From positions 13,877,287 to 13,941,286 of the forward strand of contig OX638368.1 in NCBI GenBank assembly GCA_951812925.1: a stretch of 64,000 nt of DNA, read 5' to 3'. The stretch's first letter is position 1, and the number at the start of each line of letters is the position of its first letter. Below the pieces are notes generated by a model, which was not told the DNA's origin, made no database searches, and was given only the letters and a program-made list of their open reading frames with translations. The stretch is from Calliopum simillimum (lineage: Eukaryota; Arthropoda; Insecta; Diptera; Lauxaniidae). Of this stretch, positions 23,475 to 34,193 are shown one piece after another. The translations under genes and the position numbers were made by a program.

Positions 23475-24415
23475 GTTATACCCTACACCCAGGGTATATT
23501 CACTTTGTCCTTCCGTTTGTAACGCAGAGAAGGAGGCGTGGCAGATATAGAAAAGTATATATATTCTTGATCAGCGTCACCTCCTGAGTCGATATAGCCA
23601 TGTCCGTCTGTCTGGCTGGCTGGCTGGCTGGGTGGCTGGCTGGCTGGCTGGCTGGCTGTGTGTTGAAATACACTTTTTGGGAAAACTGAGCAAGATAATT
23701 CAATGAAACTTGGTACACTGCCTTCGTCACCAAAGTTAGCTCGGGGGATTGAAAATGAGCGAAATCGGTCAACGGACACGCCTACCACCCATACAAAAAA
23801 TATATTCAAAATGCAATTTTAGGAGTTTTTTTCACCACAATGCAACCAAAATACGCATTAATATTAAAAATTGTAAGCGCAAGCTCTGAGGAAAAACTAA
23901 GCGAATTCGGACAAGAGGGCGTGGCACCTCCCACATAAGCAAATGCTTAAAAACGCTATACTGAAAGCGTTTTTTGAAATATTCGAATCAAATTTGACTC
24001 AGACACTAAGAATCATAAATGAATGCTCTCAACAAAAATTGGTTGAAATCGGACAAGGGGGCGTGGTACCTCCCACATAAGCAAAAGTTTCAAAATGCTA
24101 TACTGAAACAGTTTCTTGAGATAATCGAACCATGCTTCACTTAAATACTAAATACTATAAATGCACGCTCTAAGCTAAAACTAGACGAACTCGGTCAAGA
24201 GGGCGTGGCACCTCCTATATAAGCAAAAGCTTCAAAACGCTTTACTGAAAAAGTTTGTCACTCAGACACTAAAAACTATAAATGCAAGCGCTGAACAAAA
24301 ACTGGGTGACCTCGGACAAGAGGGCGTAGCAACTCCCATATGAGCAAAATTTGAAAAATACTGCAGTGTAGGGTATTTAATGTTTGGCCAGGCCAAATTT
24401 TACACCCTTACTAGT
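23475..24415 (+). mobile_element. DINE-1/Helentron-like repeat, copy 2 (longest)
   Basis: It starts TATACCCTACACCCAGGGTA (self-complementary ends), followed by 'tatatattcttgatcagcgt', 'cctgagtcgatatagccatg', a CTGG microsatellite (about 23609-23657) and four tandem core units of about 145 bp with 'GGGCGTGGCACCTCCCACAT' (near 23918, 24060, 24200 and 24321). It ends CACCCTTACTAGT. This architecture (conserved 5' block, microsatellite, variable core repeats, CTAGT end) is that of DINE-1-type non-autonomous Helentrons. It has no coding capacity. Confidence 0.65.
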
Positions 24416-24529
24416 TTTTTGATTAAGTTATATTTCTACAATGCTTGCAGCATCAAATGACGAGACAATAATATTTCTATGTCTTACCATTAAGTAGAAA
24501 TATTACTTTTTCCGTTGCAATCTCAAACG

Positions 24530-24562
24530 GTCCAAGGTACACCGTGCAAGTGTACCTTGGAC
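24530..24562. repeat. Perfect short hairpin GTCCAAGGTACAC
   Basis: GTCCAAGGTACAC, a short spacer (CGTGCAA) and GTGTACCTTGGAC form a 13 bp perfect inverted repeat. The same word forms the core of the outer TIRs at 23403 and 26092, so this may be the junction of two element ends. Confidence 0.75.
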
Positions 24563-24577
24563 TATTAAAAATAAAAG

Positions 24578-25430
24578 AATGCATTGCACATCCGCGCGAT
24601 TTAAGGCAAAAAACTTTTTTCTATAGGATTTTGATGGGAGGTATCTCATTTTCTTCAGGAACTTACGCTGATGTCAAATTTGAAAAAATTTTTGAAATCC
24701 CAACGACAGTTTTTTTTTAAGTCGGGTAAAGTGATTTTTCAGTACAAAATTTTTGACCATTTTTTTTTAAAGACCAAAATTTTGAAAACAGACGCCTAAG
24801 AAAAAAATGTAAGCCGCAAATTTTATTCTACAGATTTTTCCCTATCATTTGATATTAAGAACATAAAAATGTAACTGCCGTAGAAAAAAATATAACCTTT
24901 TGAAAATGAGAGTGTTTTTTTGGTAGTTAGCACACTAAAATCTATATATGCCAGGTAGGAAAAAAATTAAATCGAACTGTTGTGAACTAAAAAAGGTGTC
25001 AAATTACTCCTGAGCACTTACTAAATAAGACAAAAAAGTTTTGAAAAAAAGCTAATCGACTATTGTTTGAAAAAGGTCGAAAAACGGTACGGTAACTATA
25101 CGTGATAAAGCAGTTCTGGGACCAGATTCAAATTCACCACCAATAAAATCATCGAAAATTACTATTTTCGTTTTGTTTTGTTGTGCTTTTTAACAAGTGT
25201 ACCGTTTTTCGACCTTTTTCAAACAGTAGGCTTCTGTTTTCAAAATTTTGGTCCTTAAAAAAATATGGTCAAAAATTTTGTACTGAAAAATCACTTTACC
25301 CGACTTAAAAAAAAAAACTGTCGTTGGGATTTTAAAAATTCTTTCAAATTTGACATCAGCGTAAGTTCCTGAAGAAAATGAGATACCTCTCATCAAAATC
25401 CTATAGAAATCGCATTTCGCGCGGACGTGC
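24578..25430. repeat. Inverted repeat with ~220-250 bp arms
   Basis: The left arm (24578-24800: 'ccgcgcgattt', 'ataggattttgatgggaggt', 'atctcattttcttcaggaac') is matched in inverted orientation by 25196-25430. A second, inner inverted match (GAAAAAGGTCGAAAAACGGT at about 25070-25090 against 25200-25222) shows that the right arm is a composite. No coding content. Confidence 0.75.
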
Positions 25431-26094
25431 GTTGTACTTAGGTAATAAATTGTGAAAGAACCATTTATTATGTAATCAAAAGTAACATTTTTTTCAATAA
25501 AAAAAAAAAATTAATCATAAACCAAAATATTGACACAAAGGAGTGCATTTAGTAAAAAACAATTAATTAAACAAAAATGGTTGCAAATAAATACATTCAT
25601 CACGTAAATAATAATAATAATAATAATATTATATTGAGAGGCGATTATGGCTTTCTGGTTGCCCTTCGAAAATGGCTCGCTGGTCAATTATCATAGGTCC
25701 AAGGTACATACAGACAGCATGTTTTAAAAACTGTTAACACCCATAACATATATTATTGAAAATACATCTAAAACACACTAAAAGCTTAAAACAATAACTA
25801 AACCTCCTTCCTGATGTTGTAAAACAGAAATGTTTTAAGTAAGTATCTCACAAAACGTTTCGTAGTTTACTCCAAAAACAAATTTTTACACTCAAAAAAC
25901 ACTTTTTCCGTCAAATTTTATACACGCATACAGCCTGACGGTCTGAAGCCTACTAATATGAGTCACCGATATGGGTGAAAAATTCCATTGAAGAACATTA
26001 TCGTACACGTGCAACTGTTGAGTGGCAACCGACACTCAGACCGAGGTACACTCGGACCGAGGTACACTCGGCCAAGGTATACACATCTCCCCTA

Positions 26095-26742
26095 CGCTTA
26101 TTTTGTAAGATTCCTTGATTCTTAGTTAAAATCATTTTTCTGTACGTTAGAAAATCTATTACCGGACGCAAAGTGTCAGGACCCAAATATTTGGCCACAT
26201 ATTTGGCCCAACATATATTTTATTTACTTTTTTAATTTCATTACTAAGTATTTTATTGAATAAGTCATTAATTAATTTGTAAGGAATTGAATTGAAAAAA
26301 ACAGAACTGAATTAAAATAATGAAGGAAACAAAAAACAAGGAAAGAGAGTATTAACTGTTACAAGATTTTTCCCTTAGCAACATTCAAGAGAAACGTGCA
26401 TCAATAGATATTCACACAGCCAGCAACAACAACACTACGGCAGCATGCAATAACGGGAATAGCATACAGAAGCCACGTGCATAGCAGCAAGGTCAGCAGC
26501 AGTATCACAAAGAAGACATACAAAATTGTTGTTATGCATAGCAGACAAACTGTATAAAAGGCAGAGGTTCTGTCGTAGTAAGGCAGTCGAGTCTGAGCAC
26601 TCACAGCAGCAAGAGCTACTTTCATTAGGGGTCGTTCCATTCGTGGCCGCCTTATACCTTTGCTTTCCCTCGCATACTTTCTATTAGTTGTCGTTTTATT
26701 TGGGGCTAACTAATAATATAGTTCTACATCTACTTTCTATTA
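26095..26742 (+). promoter_or_regulatory. Possible promoter / LTR-like stretch
   Basis: TATAAAAGGC at 26553 is followed about 32 bases later by GCAGTCG (26583-26589), a spacing like a fly TATA-initiator pair. The block is less AT-rich than its surroundings and rich in CAGCA. A start TGTCAGGACC (26171) and an ending TTCTACA (near 26725) would suit a solo LTR, but no target duplication or primer site was found. An H3 fragment follows directly. Confidence 0.25.
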
Positions 26743-27368
26743 GTGGCTCGATGATATAACGTTTGAAACATAGTAATGCAGCCCCGTGAAAGGCAAAACG
26801 CTTTTTAACTCAAGAGGGAGGCATCTTACAAAAAAGTGCACATGGCATAAAATACTTAGAACCATCCAAGAAACAAGTGTGAATAGTTTTTTTTTTTTTT
26901 TGTTTTAGATAAAATTTTTTTTTTTTTAATTTTTAATAAATTTAAAAAAAAAAAAAAAAAACACTTCACACTTGTTTCTTGCATGATTCTAAGCATTTTA
27001 AGCCATGTGCACTTTTTTTTAAGATGCCTCCCTTTTGAGTAAAAAAGCGTTTTGCCTTTCACGGGGCTGCATTTCCTTGTTTCAAACGTTATATCATCGA
27101 GCTTGCTGGCCCAAAAAAGCCTTAATGTATCTTGTCTTCAAGGTTTTTAAGAGCTTTTTTGAATGAGATCTTGTAAATTAAAAAATGTTCATTTCGTTTA
27201 AAGCACGATGACTTTTTTCTTTGAAAAACCGTAAAATTTCGCCCTTTTAAGGCAGTTTTTCGTTTCTAAGAGGTGTAAAATTTTTTTTTTGTCAAAAGTG
27301 CAACGTAGATTTTAAAGTTCATTAAAAAACAAACAAAATGAATGTTTTTAAGTTACTCTAAAACAAAT
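26743..27368 (-). mobile_element. H3 hairpin transposon, truncated copy C
   Basis: The inner parts of both arms are present ('GGCTCGATGATATAACGTTT' on the left; the right arm reaches 'TTACTCTAAAACAAAT'), but the outer ends are missing unequally: about 450 bp on the left and about 200 bp on the right. The loop text (TTTTAGATAAAA... TTTTTAATAAATTT) is complemented relative to copies A and B, so this copy is in opposite orientation. More diverged than A and B. Confidence 0.8.
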
Positions 27369-27929
27369 AGGGTCGTGTGATAAGCATTTGACTCAGCGGT
27401 ATTTTGGTCACTAAGCAGGTTAGCTCAGGGGCACATTTATGTGTTCAAAATGTATGTTGAGATGTATTTAATGTGCAAGCAAATCTACACACACATTAAT
27501 AGAAATGCAATCATATAAAAGCTATCACATTAATGCTGCTCAAGAAATGTTGATGCTGTTGCTGCATTGACACCTGGCATTGCCAATTTGATGGTTTTGA
27601 TTTTTGCACTTTAACCTATTTAAATAATTCACGATAAACATTTATTATAAATTTAGGGTGGATTGTATTTGAAAATATACTGGGCTGTAAAAAAGGAGCA
27701 AGAATTTGCTGCAAATATTTTCAAGAAAACTGTAAGCATCCCTAACCTATAAACATTTTGAGGAAAAACATTTTGCAGAAAAACATTTTGTATCAAAAAA
27801 AGTTTTTACAAGCATTTTGAAGAAAGTTTATGTAGCAAAAATTATGTTTATAAACATTGTTTTATCTTCTCTTCTTATACGAGCTAAAATTGTATGTTTG
27901 TTTCTTTGTACTTATTTCTGTGCCAATAT
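27369..27929. other. Mostly unassigned; short 'AAACATTTTG' repeats
   Basis: At 27750-27870 'AAACATTTTG(C/G)AGAAA' recurs several times and resembles the minisatellite at 29430-30062. Otherwise nothing is supported. Confidence 0.4.
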
Positions 27930-29175
27930 TTTTTCTCGAAAACGGCTACAGCGATTTCAATGAAACTTGGAATAGTGTTAGATATTAGCAAACAATGAAT
28001 AATGAGCTAGGTTTGATTTTTATAAATGCTCACAAGAGGGCGTGGCACTGCATTAAATTTTAAATTTGATTTAGTCATAACTCGTAAACTATACAAGGTA
28101 TTTTGATGAAATTTGGTCAGCGGGTACGGCTTAATATTGTCTTGTTACAGACTAAAAGTGGGCGGGATCGAAGAAGTGCCACGCCCACTTTTTAACCCTT
28201 GAAAATTTTGATTCAATATTACTCGAAAACGACTCCAACAATTTTTATGAAAATTTAGGAGATATTACCTCTAAAAACAAGGATTCATACGTGATACGCC
28301 GTTATATTGGGAAAACTCGTTGAAGGGCGTGGCACCGCCCACAAAAATATAAAACGGTATAAAAAGAAAACTAATGAAGCAAACATTCTGAAATTAACTG
28401 TGAGGAGCCTAATTGCAATAGGGCATCTCTGATTTGAAAGTGGGCGAAATGTCGCCATTGCGCGTGGAACCTCCCATACAAGCAAAATACGTTAAATGCT
28501 ATTTCTCGCAAATGTTACAAGATATTTTTATGAAATTTGGTATGTAGGTACTACATATCAATGCCTTGTAATAACCGAAAAGTGGGCGGGATCGAAGAAG
28601 TGCCACGCCCCTTTTTTAACCATTGAAAATTTTGATTCAATATTACTCGAAAACGACTTCAACAATTTTAATGAAAATTTCAAAGATTTTACCCCTGAAA
28701 ACAAGTATCAATATGTGATGTGCTGTTATATTAGGAAAACTCGTTGGAGGGCGTGGCACCGCACACAAAAATATAATACGCTATAAAAAGAAAACTACTA
28801 AAGCAATCTTTCTGAATTTAACTATAGGGAATCTACTTTTTATTAGGCACCTACGACCTGAAAGTGGGCAAAATATCACCGGTGCGCGTGGAACCTCCCA
28901 TACAAGTAAAACAAATTAAATGCTATTTCTCGCAAATGGTACAACATATTTTGATGAAATTTGGTATGCGGACCTGGATTACAAGTATCTAAAGCATAAC
29001 GAAAAGTGGGCTTTGTTCAATAATGGTAAGGCCCACTTTTTACCAAAATAAAAATTTTAGTTAATAACTCATGCACAAAAAAAAATTTAATGAACTTTCC
29101 GAGGCATGATGGTAAGATATTTCAGCCCCCATACAAGAGGCGAAATATTTTGGGTGCGTGGCATATCCCATTTAT
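27930..29175. repeat. ~425 bp tandem satellite, about 2.5-3 units
   Basis: GTGGGCGGGATCGAAGAAGT followed by GCCACGCCC occurs at about 28148 and 28577, with a degenerate third copy at about 29005, giving a period of about 425 bp. Shared blocks between them are 'TTGATTCAATATTACTCGAA', 'GGAAAACTCGTTGRAGGGCG', 'CGCGTGGAACCTCCCATACA' and 'CTATTTCTCGCAAATG'. A related core (GAGGGCGTGGCAC) near 28033 starts the array. Non-coding. Confidence 0.8.
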
Positions 29176-29429
29176 TTATTTTAGGTCATTCTAATTCTCT
29201 TAAAAAATTTGGAGTTCTTGATATTTTTCTATACCATTCGATATTTTCCGAGTTTTTTCTTATTATTTTTCTCATCGGTTAATTTATCATTTTGAAAGCT
29301 TTGGAGGTGAAAAGGTACGAATTTCATTGAAAAAAATAGCTATGAATAAAAACATCGACTAAAATGATAAGATAAGATTGTTGACCGAGCAGGGATCGGT
29401 CTCCAGGTACTAAAATTGTTAAGCACCAA

Positions 29430-30062
29430 TAGGTGTTATTTATAACGACTTTAGAAAAACATTGTTCAGCAACAATATTAACAATTTTGAGGAAAAAGAT
29501 CCGAGCTGCAAAAGTGTCTAAAAACATTTTTGAAAAAAAAAAAAAAAAAAAATTATAAAACAAAAACTCAGTTCACAACTCTGCTGTAAAAAACCTTTTT
29601 AAAACAAAATTATTTATAAGATTTTCGTAAAAATTTTTACCATAAACATATTTATGAAATTTATTTACCAACAGTATTGTTTATAATCACTTCTGAAGTT
29701 GTTTAGTATCAATTGTTTTCAAAAACGTTTTTGGGAAAATTTATGCAGCAAAATGCAGAAAATTTATAAGTAATAATAATGTTTATAAATATTTTTTTAA
29801 AGAAAAATACTGTAGTGTTTATAAACATTTTGAAAAAATTTTCTAAGTAACAATATGATAACATTATTGTAGAGAATTTTGTAGCCACAATATTGTTTAT
29901 AAACATTTTGAAGGAAAATTTTTCAGCAAGAGACTTGTTTATTAACATTCCTAAAAAGGAATTGTTCGATTACAGTTATTCTTACAAACTTTTCTGAAGA
30001 AATAATTCTTAGCAACAATAGCTTTTATAGACCTTTACAAAGAAAAATTGTTGAAAACACCA
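29430..30062. repeat. Degenerate ~48 bp minisatellite
   Basis: The phrase 'CAATATTGTTTATAAACATT' with 'TTGAAGGAAAATTTTTCAGC' recurs with many changes (clear near 29670, 29805, 29890). The array stops exactly where the large TIR element begins at 30066. Confidence 0.55.
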
Positions 30063-30519
30063 TTAGGGTGGAGCGAAATTTGTTTTTTGCTATTTTCGAA
30101 ATGGCTCACATTCGAAAAGATGCTCTATAATATTCTTAATAAAAAATGTTAAATGGTACTTTTTGATATTTAAATGTTTTATACTGCCACAAAGACTTTG
30201 AAGTTTTGAAAAAAAAAAAAAAATATTACGTTGAGTTTATTTGTATGGGATAAAGTCAATAAAAGAGCTTAAACGTGTCCAAATTGTGATTTTTATTATA
30301 ATATTAATATATTTTAAACAAATTTGAACTCCTTTTTAGTATTAAAAACAGGCATTGTCCTTCGTGATTCCAGCTTTGTTTTGATGAGATCATCTCTTTT
30401 TTCTGAACCACATCCAGCAGCAGCAGCTTCACTAACAATTTGATTTGAGTATGACCTTTAATTCCCTGACCCATTTAGAATATGTAAAAATTAAAAATCT
30501 CCATAGAGCCGCTGGAGGA

Positions 30520-31483
30520 GCGCGTGTACTCACGGTGCTCTTAAACAGTCGATAGGTTTTTTGGCTATGTGGAGAAAATCTGTGAATGGGGTTTCATTTG
30601 TATTAGTTTAGTGGTCTGAAAAATGCAAACCCCGAAACCGTAGCTGATCATCCCCGCGAATCGTCGCAAAAATACATATCCCATATAAAAAAAAATAAAA
30701 AATCGGAAAAAAAACAGAACAAACAAATATAAAAATAGTTATATTTAATGTATTTTGCAATGTTAAATCCGAATCCGGCCTGAAAATTGCTGTATCTTAA
30801 ACGGTTTTTGAGATATCTTACCCTAAACAAGGAAAAAAAGCCGATGCTATGTTTTATTGCTGTGTTTTGGAGCTATATAACAGGACGTATATCCGTAAAT
30901 TCTGATGCAAAAATAAAAAGCTCTAATCAATCTTCTAAACCTTATTCAAATAATGTCGATATCTTCATTTTTCTCGGAGATATCCTAACCTAAAAAGTTA
31001 AAAAAGTGCAAAAAACGTGATTTGTCATTATTTCAGTCTACGATATTTCGGAGACAGATAAAGCTATTGATATAGTTTGAATGCGATTTTAAAGAAAAAG
31101 ATTGGAGCTTTCAGGTAATTTATCGAACTTTGCGTATGAATGTTCTATATTCTAGTTGTATAGCTTAAAAATATAGCAAAAACATTATTTTTTCCTTGTT
31201 TAGGCTAAGATATCTCAAAAACCGTATGAGATATAGCAATTTTAAGGCCGGATTCAAATTTAGCATTGCAAAATACATTAAATATAACTATTTTTATATT
31301 TGTTTGTTGCGTTTTTTTTCCGATTTTTTTTTTTTTTATATGGGATATGTATTTTTGCGATATTTCGCGGGGATGATCAGCTACGATTTCGGGGTTTGCA
31401 TTTTTCAGACCACTAAACTAATACAAATGAAACCCCATTCACAGATTTTCTCCACATAGCCAAAAATCCTATCGACTGTTTAA
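30520..31483. repeat. Inverted repeat arms (~300 bp, ~350 bp spacer)
   Basis: Left arm 30520-30839 and right arm 31191-31483 are inverted copies, for example CCCTAAACAAGGAAAAA against TTTTTCCTTGTTTAGG, and 'gaaaccccattcacagattt' against its complement. The right arm is cut at its outer end by the piggyBac element at TTAA 31480-31483. Confidence 0.85.
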
Positions 31484-32868
31484 CCCTCATTCGGCCGACT
31501 GGTCACCCGGGTGACCATTTCAACTTTTTCATTAAAAAAAATATATTTTCATTCAGTTTAGGGAACCTATCTTCTAAGAATGCTCAAACTAGTTAATTTT
31601 AAGATTAAAAACTGCAAAAACAAAATTTTAATTTTTTTAATTGATCACTTTTTTTGTTGTTAAAATTTTGTATTCCTCTTTCGGCTGACTGGTCACCCGG
31701 GTGACTATATAAGAAAACATAAGGAACTTATGAAAATAAATTTTTATTTTCTTATTCTATAATAAAATGAGTAGAGCTGACTAGCATAAAATAAATAAAG
31801 TATTTGTAAAAATAGGCAAGGATATTTAGTTTTTACAAGTCAAGTATTTAACAATGGACTGTGTGTGCTCCTAGCATACTTGTTGATTGCAAATCATACA
31901 AGCTTTGCGCGAGTTTCGACGTTTTTTATTCAGACTAATACAAATATGGCATTCTCCTTTGATTGGCGTTCGTCCAGCGTTATTCCGGAGCTCTATTTGG
32001 TACCTAGGTTTGGTGATAGCACCCAAACGAATATTCAAGACTTCCTCAATGGCAGTTTGGGCATAGTAATGCTTCAGAACAGCAGGATTTAACGATCGAT
32101 GCTTAACGTTGCTCAAAGCTAATTCACGAGATAGCCCGCTTAGATTGGCTCGAATCTTTGAACTATCGTTTTTGTCATCGCTCTCACTGTCGAGCTCGTG
32201 CATTTCGTTCACTATATCACCTTCCTAGGCATCCGATGCAACATCTTCATCTGCTATTCACTCATCATCTTCATTTTCCAATCCATCGCTAATTTCAAGA
32301 CCTCTGCATCCGTCAATGCTCTATGGATTCAATATAAAAATTTAACATATTTTATCTTCGTATATACACATATTTATGTATATTTAATGCATTGTATTTA
32401 GATTATAAATAAAAGTTCAGCGAAAAATATGGCAAAGTATTAACTTCGAGTTTTGGAAGGCGGCAACTGGCTCCCATTGGGTACTGGTTCTCGATCTACG
32501 GAATCGGCTGCCCTTATCTAAACATTACCTGCATTAACTCCATGACCATTATTATTTGTTTCAGCTTTATTTGCATTATTTCTACGCTTTAAACGCTTCG
32601 AACTTTCCATTTTTACTATCAACTGAATTAAAACTATCATTCACTTGTCAATAAAGTCTGCTGTTGGTGTTGCCAGATTGTCAATAAAGCCAGCTGTTGG
32701 TGTTGCCAGAGAGCTATTCCGAAATGTCCAACATTTTCATAGATAGTTTTTTTTATCAAAAACTTATAAAAACTATATTTGTAGTCATTTTATTCATTTT
32801 TTAAAATTTAGTCACCCGTGTGACCAGTCAGCCGAAATCAGTTGTAAAAATCTTCAGCCGAATGAGGG
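31484..32868 (-). mobile_element. piggyBac-like element PB2, 1.39 kb, TTAA TSD
   Basis: TTAA flanks both ends (31480-31483, 32869-32872). The tips read CCCTCATTCGGC on both strands. The palindrome TGGTCACCCGGGTGACCA lies just inside the left end; near-copies are at about 31688 and, inverted, at about 32812 (GTCACCCGTGTGACCAGTCA). The flanks joined across the element rebuild the right arm of the surrounding inverted repeat, which proves insertion into an older element. Autonomous piggyBacs are about 2.4 kb, so the core is deleted. Confidence 0.9.
31871..32610 (-). pseudogene. piggyBac transposase remnant (N- and C-terminal parts fused)
   Basis: On the minus strand a likely start at 32610 (MESSKRLKRRN) opens a broken frame. 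Then follows an acidic stretch (ENEDDE, then ELDSESDDKND) typical of piggyBac N-termini, which runs straight into LSRELALSNVKHRSLNPAVL. The end is a cysteine-rich motif (CHICI...CMICNQQVC, stop at 31871) like the C-terminal domain that ends piggyBac transposases. The entire DDD catalytic core is missing, and stops interrupt the N-terminal part. The uninterrupted C-terminal frame is 31871-32212. Inside PB2; non-functional. Confidence 0.7.
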
Positions 32869-33064
32869 TTAAGACTTCCGTGTACTACAGCAAGTACATT
32901 TTTGAATTTCATATGAAAAACATAAAAATTATTCTGACTGAAAATAATATTTGCGCTGATTTATCAATCAACAAAGCAATGGTTTTCTAAAGTGTGTAGT
33001 CAAAATACATATATGTATGTTCCATGAACACTTCTCTATATACTTACCCGAAAATAAACAACTG

Positions 33065-33560
33065 TGAACTTAGTTATTGCGAGTTGAAAGTTGTATGTTT
33101 TATTCAAACTTTTCGAGGCAAAAAAGGAGCTTAAAGCCCGTTTATTCGCAAGAAGGAGTTGTTTTAATTCACTTCTTCACCTTATCTCACTCACAAGAAG
33201 CTAAAAAACAAAACCTCATCAAAAATTTTTTTGCCAACATTTGGAGGTCGATTTAATATTAATAATTTAAAAATACCAAGAAAAAAGGCGCTAAAAGCTC
33301 GGTGTATTCGCAATACGGAATTGCTCCGATTAAATTTTCTTATTTTTCAACTCTGGATAAATTAACGAACAGGCCTGAGTAAAACATTTTAATTTCCAAG
33401 ACTTCGAGGTAACTTTAATATAGGTAATTTAAACATGCCGCGAAAAAAGAGGCTTAAGCCAAGTTTATTCGCAAGAAGGAAAAGTGTGGATTTTAATTTT
33501 CATATTTTCAAACTCAGGATAAGTAGACGAACGAAACCTCATCAAAAAAACTTCAGTGTT
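33065..33560. repeat. ~160 bp tandem repeat, 3 units
   Basis: 'TTATTCGCAAGAAGGA' and its variant TGTATTCGCAATACGGA recur near 33142, 33304 and 33463, each after 'GCTTAAAGCC'-like text, and with 'AACCTCATCAAAAA' later in units 1 and 3. The array lies inside the large TIR element. Confidence 0.7.
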
Positions 33561-33777
33561 CCAACTTTGAGTTTTTCCCTATATTCCCAGGATGTTGGTT
33601 AAGGTTTGATTGACTTGTGGCAGTACTAAAACTCAAAATTTTAAAAAAAATATTTATACACCTCTAAAAGGTGATTGACGGAGCACCTTTTCCGCACTGA
33701 GCCGTTTAGAATATGTAAAAATAAAAAATCTCCATAGAGCAGCGCTCCACCCTAATACACCATACATAAAAACTATA

Positions 33778-34190
33778 GAGGTATTCACGATCTAGAGTAA
33801 CGTCCTGCGTAACAGAGTAACAGGGTAACAGTGCACAACCCCAACAACAAAATATACGTAAGTTACTCTATTACTCTTTTACCCTTTTAGTCAAGCTATT
33901 TTCTAGTGCAAAATAATCTTACACTTTTGCCTTTTTTTTACTATTTCTATTTCTATAGAAACGTTTGAATTTGTTTATGATTGAGAGGCAATTTTCGTTC
34001 ATCAAAAATAAAAATTTGAATGAGAGAAAAATATACATTTAAAAATTTTTTTTTTTGTTGTCAGCTAAAATTAATTTGAGAAACAAAAAGCAAATATACG
34101 TGCAAAGTATTGAGTATGCTCACTATTCAGAGTAACTGAGTGCACTTTTACCCTGTTACTCAGCTCGTTACTCTAGATCGTGAATAACTC
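33778..34190. mobile_element. TIR element (MITE-like), ~413 bp
   Basis: The left end GAGGTATTCACGATCTAGAG TAACG is matched by the right end (complement GAGTTATTCACGATCTAGAG TAACG), and further inward by GTAACAGGGTAA and GTGCAC blocks. TA precedes the left end (33776-33777) and TTA follows the right. There is no coding content. It starts about 25 bp after the previous element ends. Confidence 0.75.
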
Positions 34191-34193
34191 TTA

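Larger units (their letters stand above)
23403..26092. mobile_element. Composite TA-flanked TIR element, 2.7 kb
   Basis: The left end GGGGCGATGTGTGTACCTTG and the right end, complemented, GGGGAGATGTGTATACCTTG match at 18 of 20 bases, and TA flanks both ends (23401-23402, 26093-26094). The inside contains a DINE-like repeat (23475-24415), a short hairpin (24530-24562) and an inverted repeat (24578-25430). The CCAAGGTACAC word of the TIR recurs near 24532, 24552 and 25693, and as CCGAGGTACACTCGG twice near 26041-26070. No transposase was seen. Confidence 0.6.
30066..33752. mobile_element. Large TA-flanked inverted-repeat element with nested piggyBac
   Basis: GGGTGGAGCG at the left and CGCTCCACCC at the right are flanked by TA (30064-30065, 33753-33754). 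Inside is a large inverted repeat: 30520-30839 against 31191-31483 continued at 32873-32895 after the piggyBac insertion. Arm words include GACTGTTTAA and 'gggtttcatttgtattagtt'. A direct repeat 'ttagaatatgtaaaaat..aaaatctccatagagc' occurs at about 30475 and 33710, the second copy ending at the right terminus. Removing the nested element leaves about 2.3 kb. The short terminal match makes the outer borders less certain than the inner arms. Confidence 0.55.

Noticed and set aside
23483..23809. 108- and 90-codon frames rich in Ser-Gln-Pro-Ala repeats
   Set aside because: They are produced by the CTGG microsatellite within a DINE-like repeat read on the minus strand.
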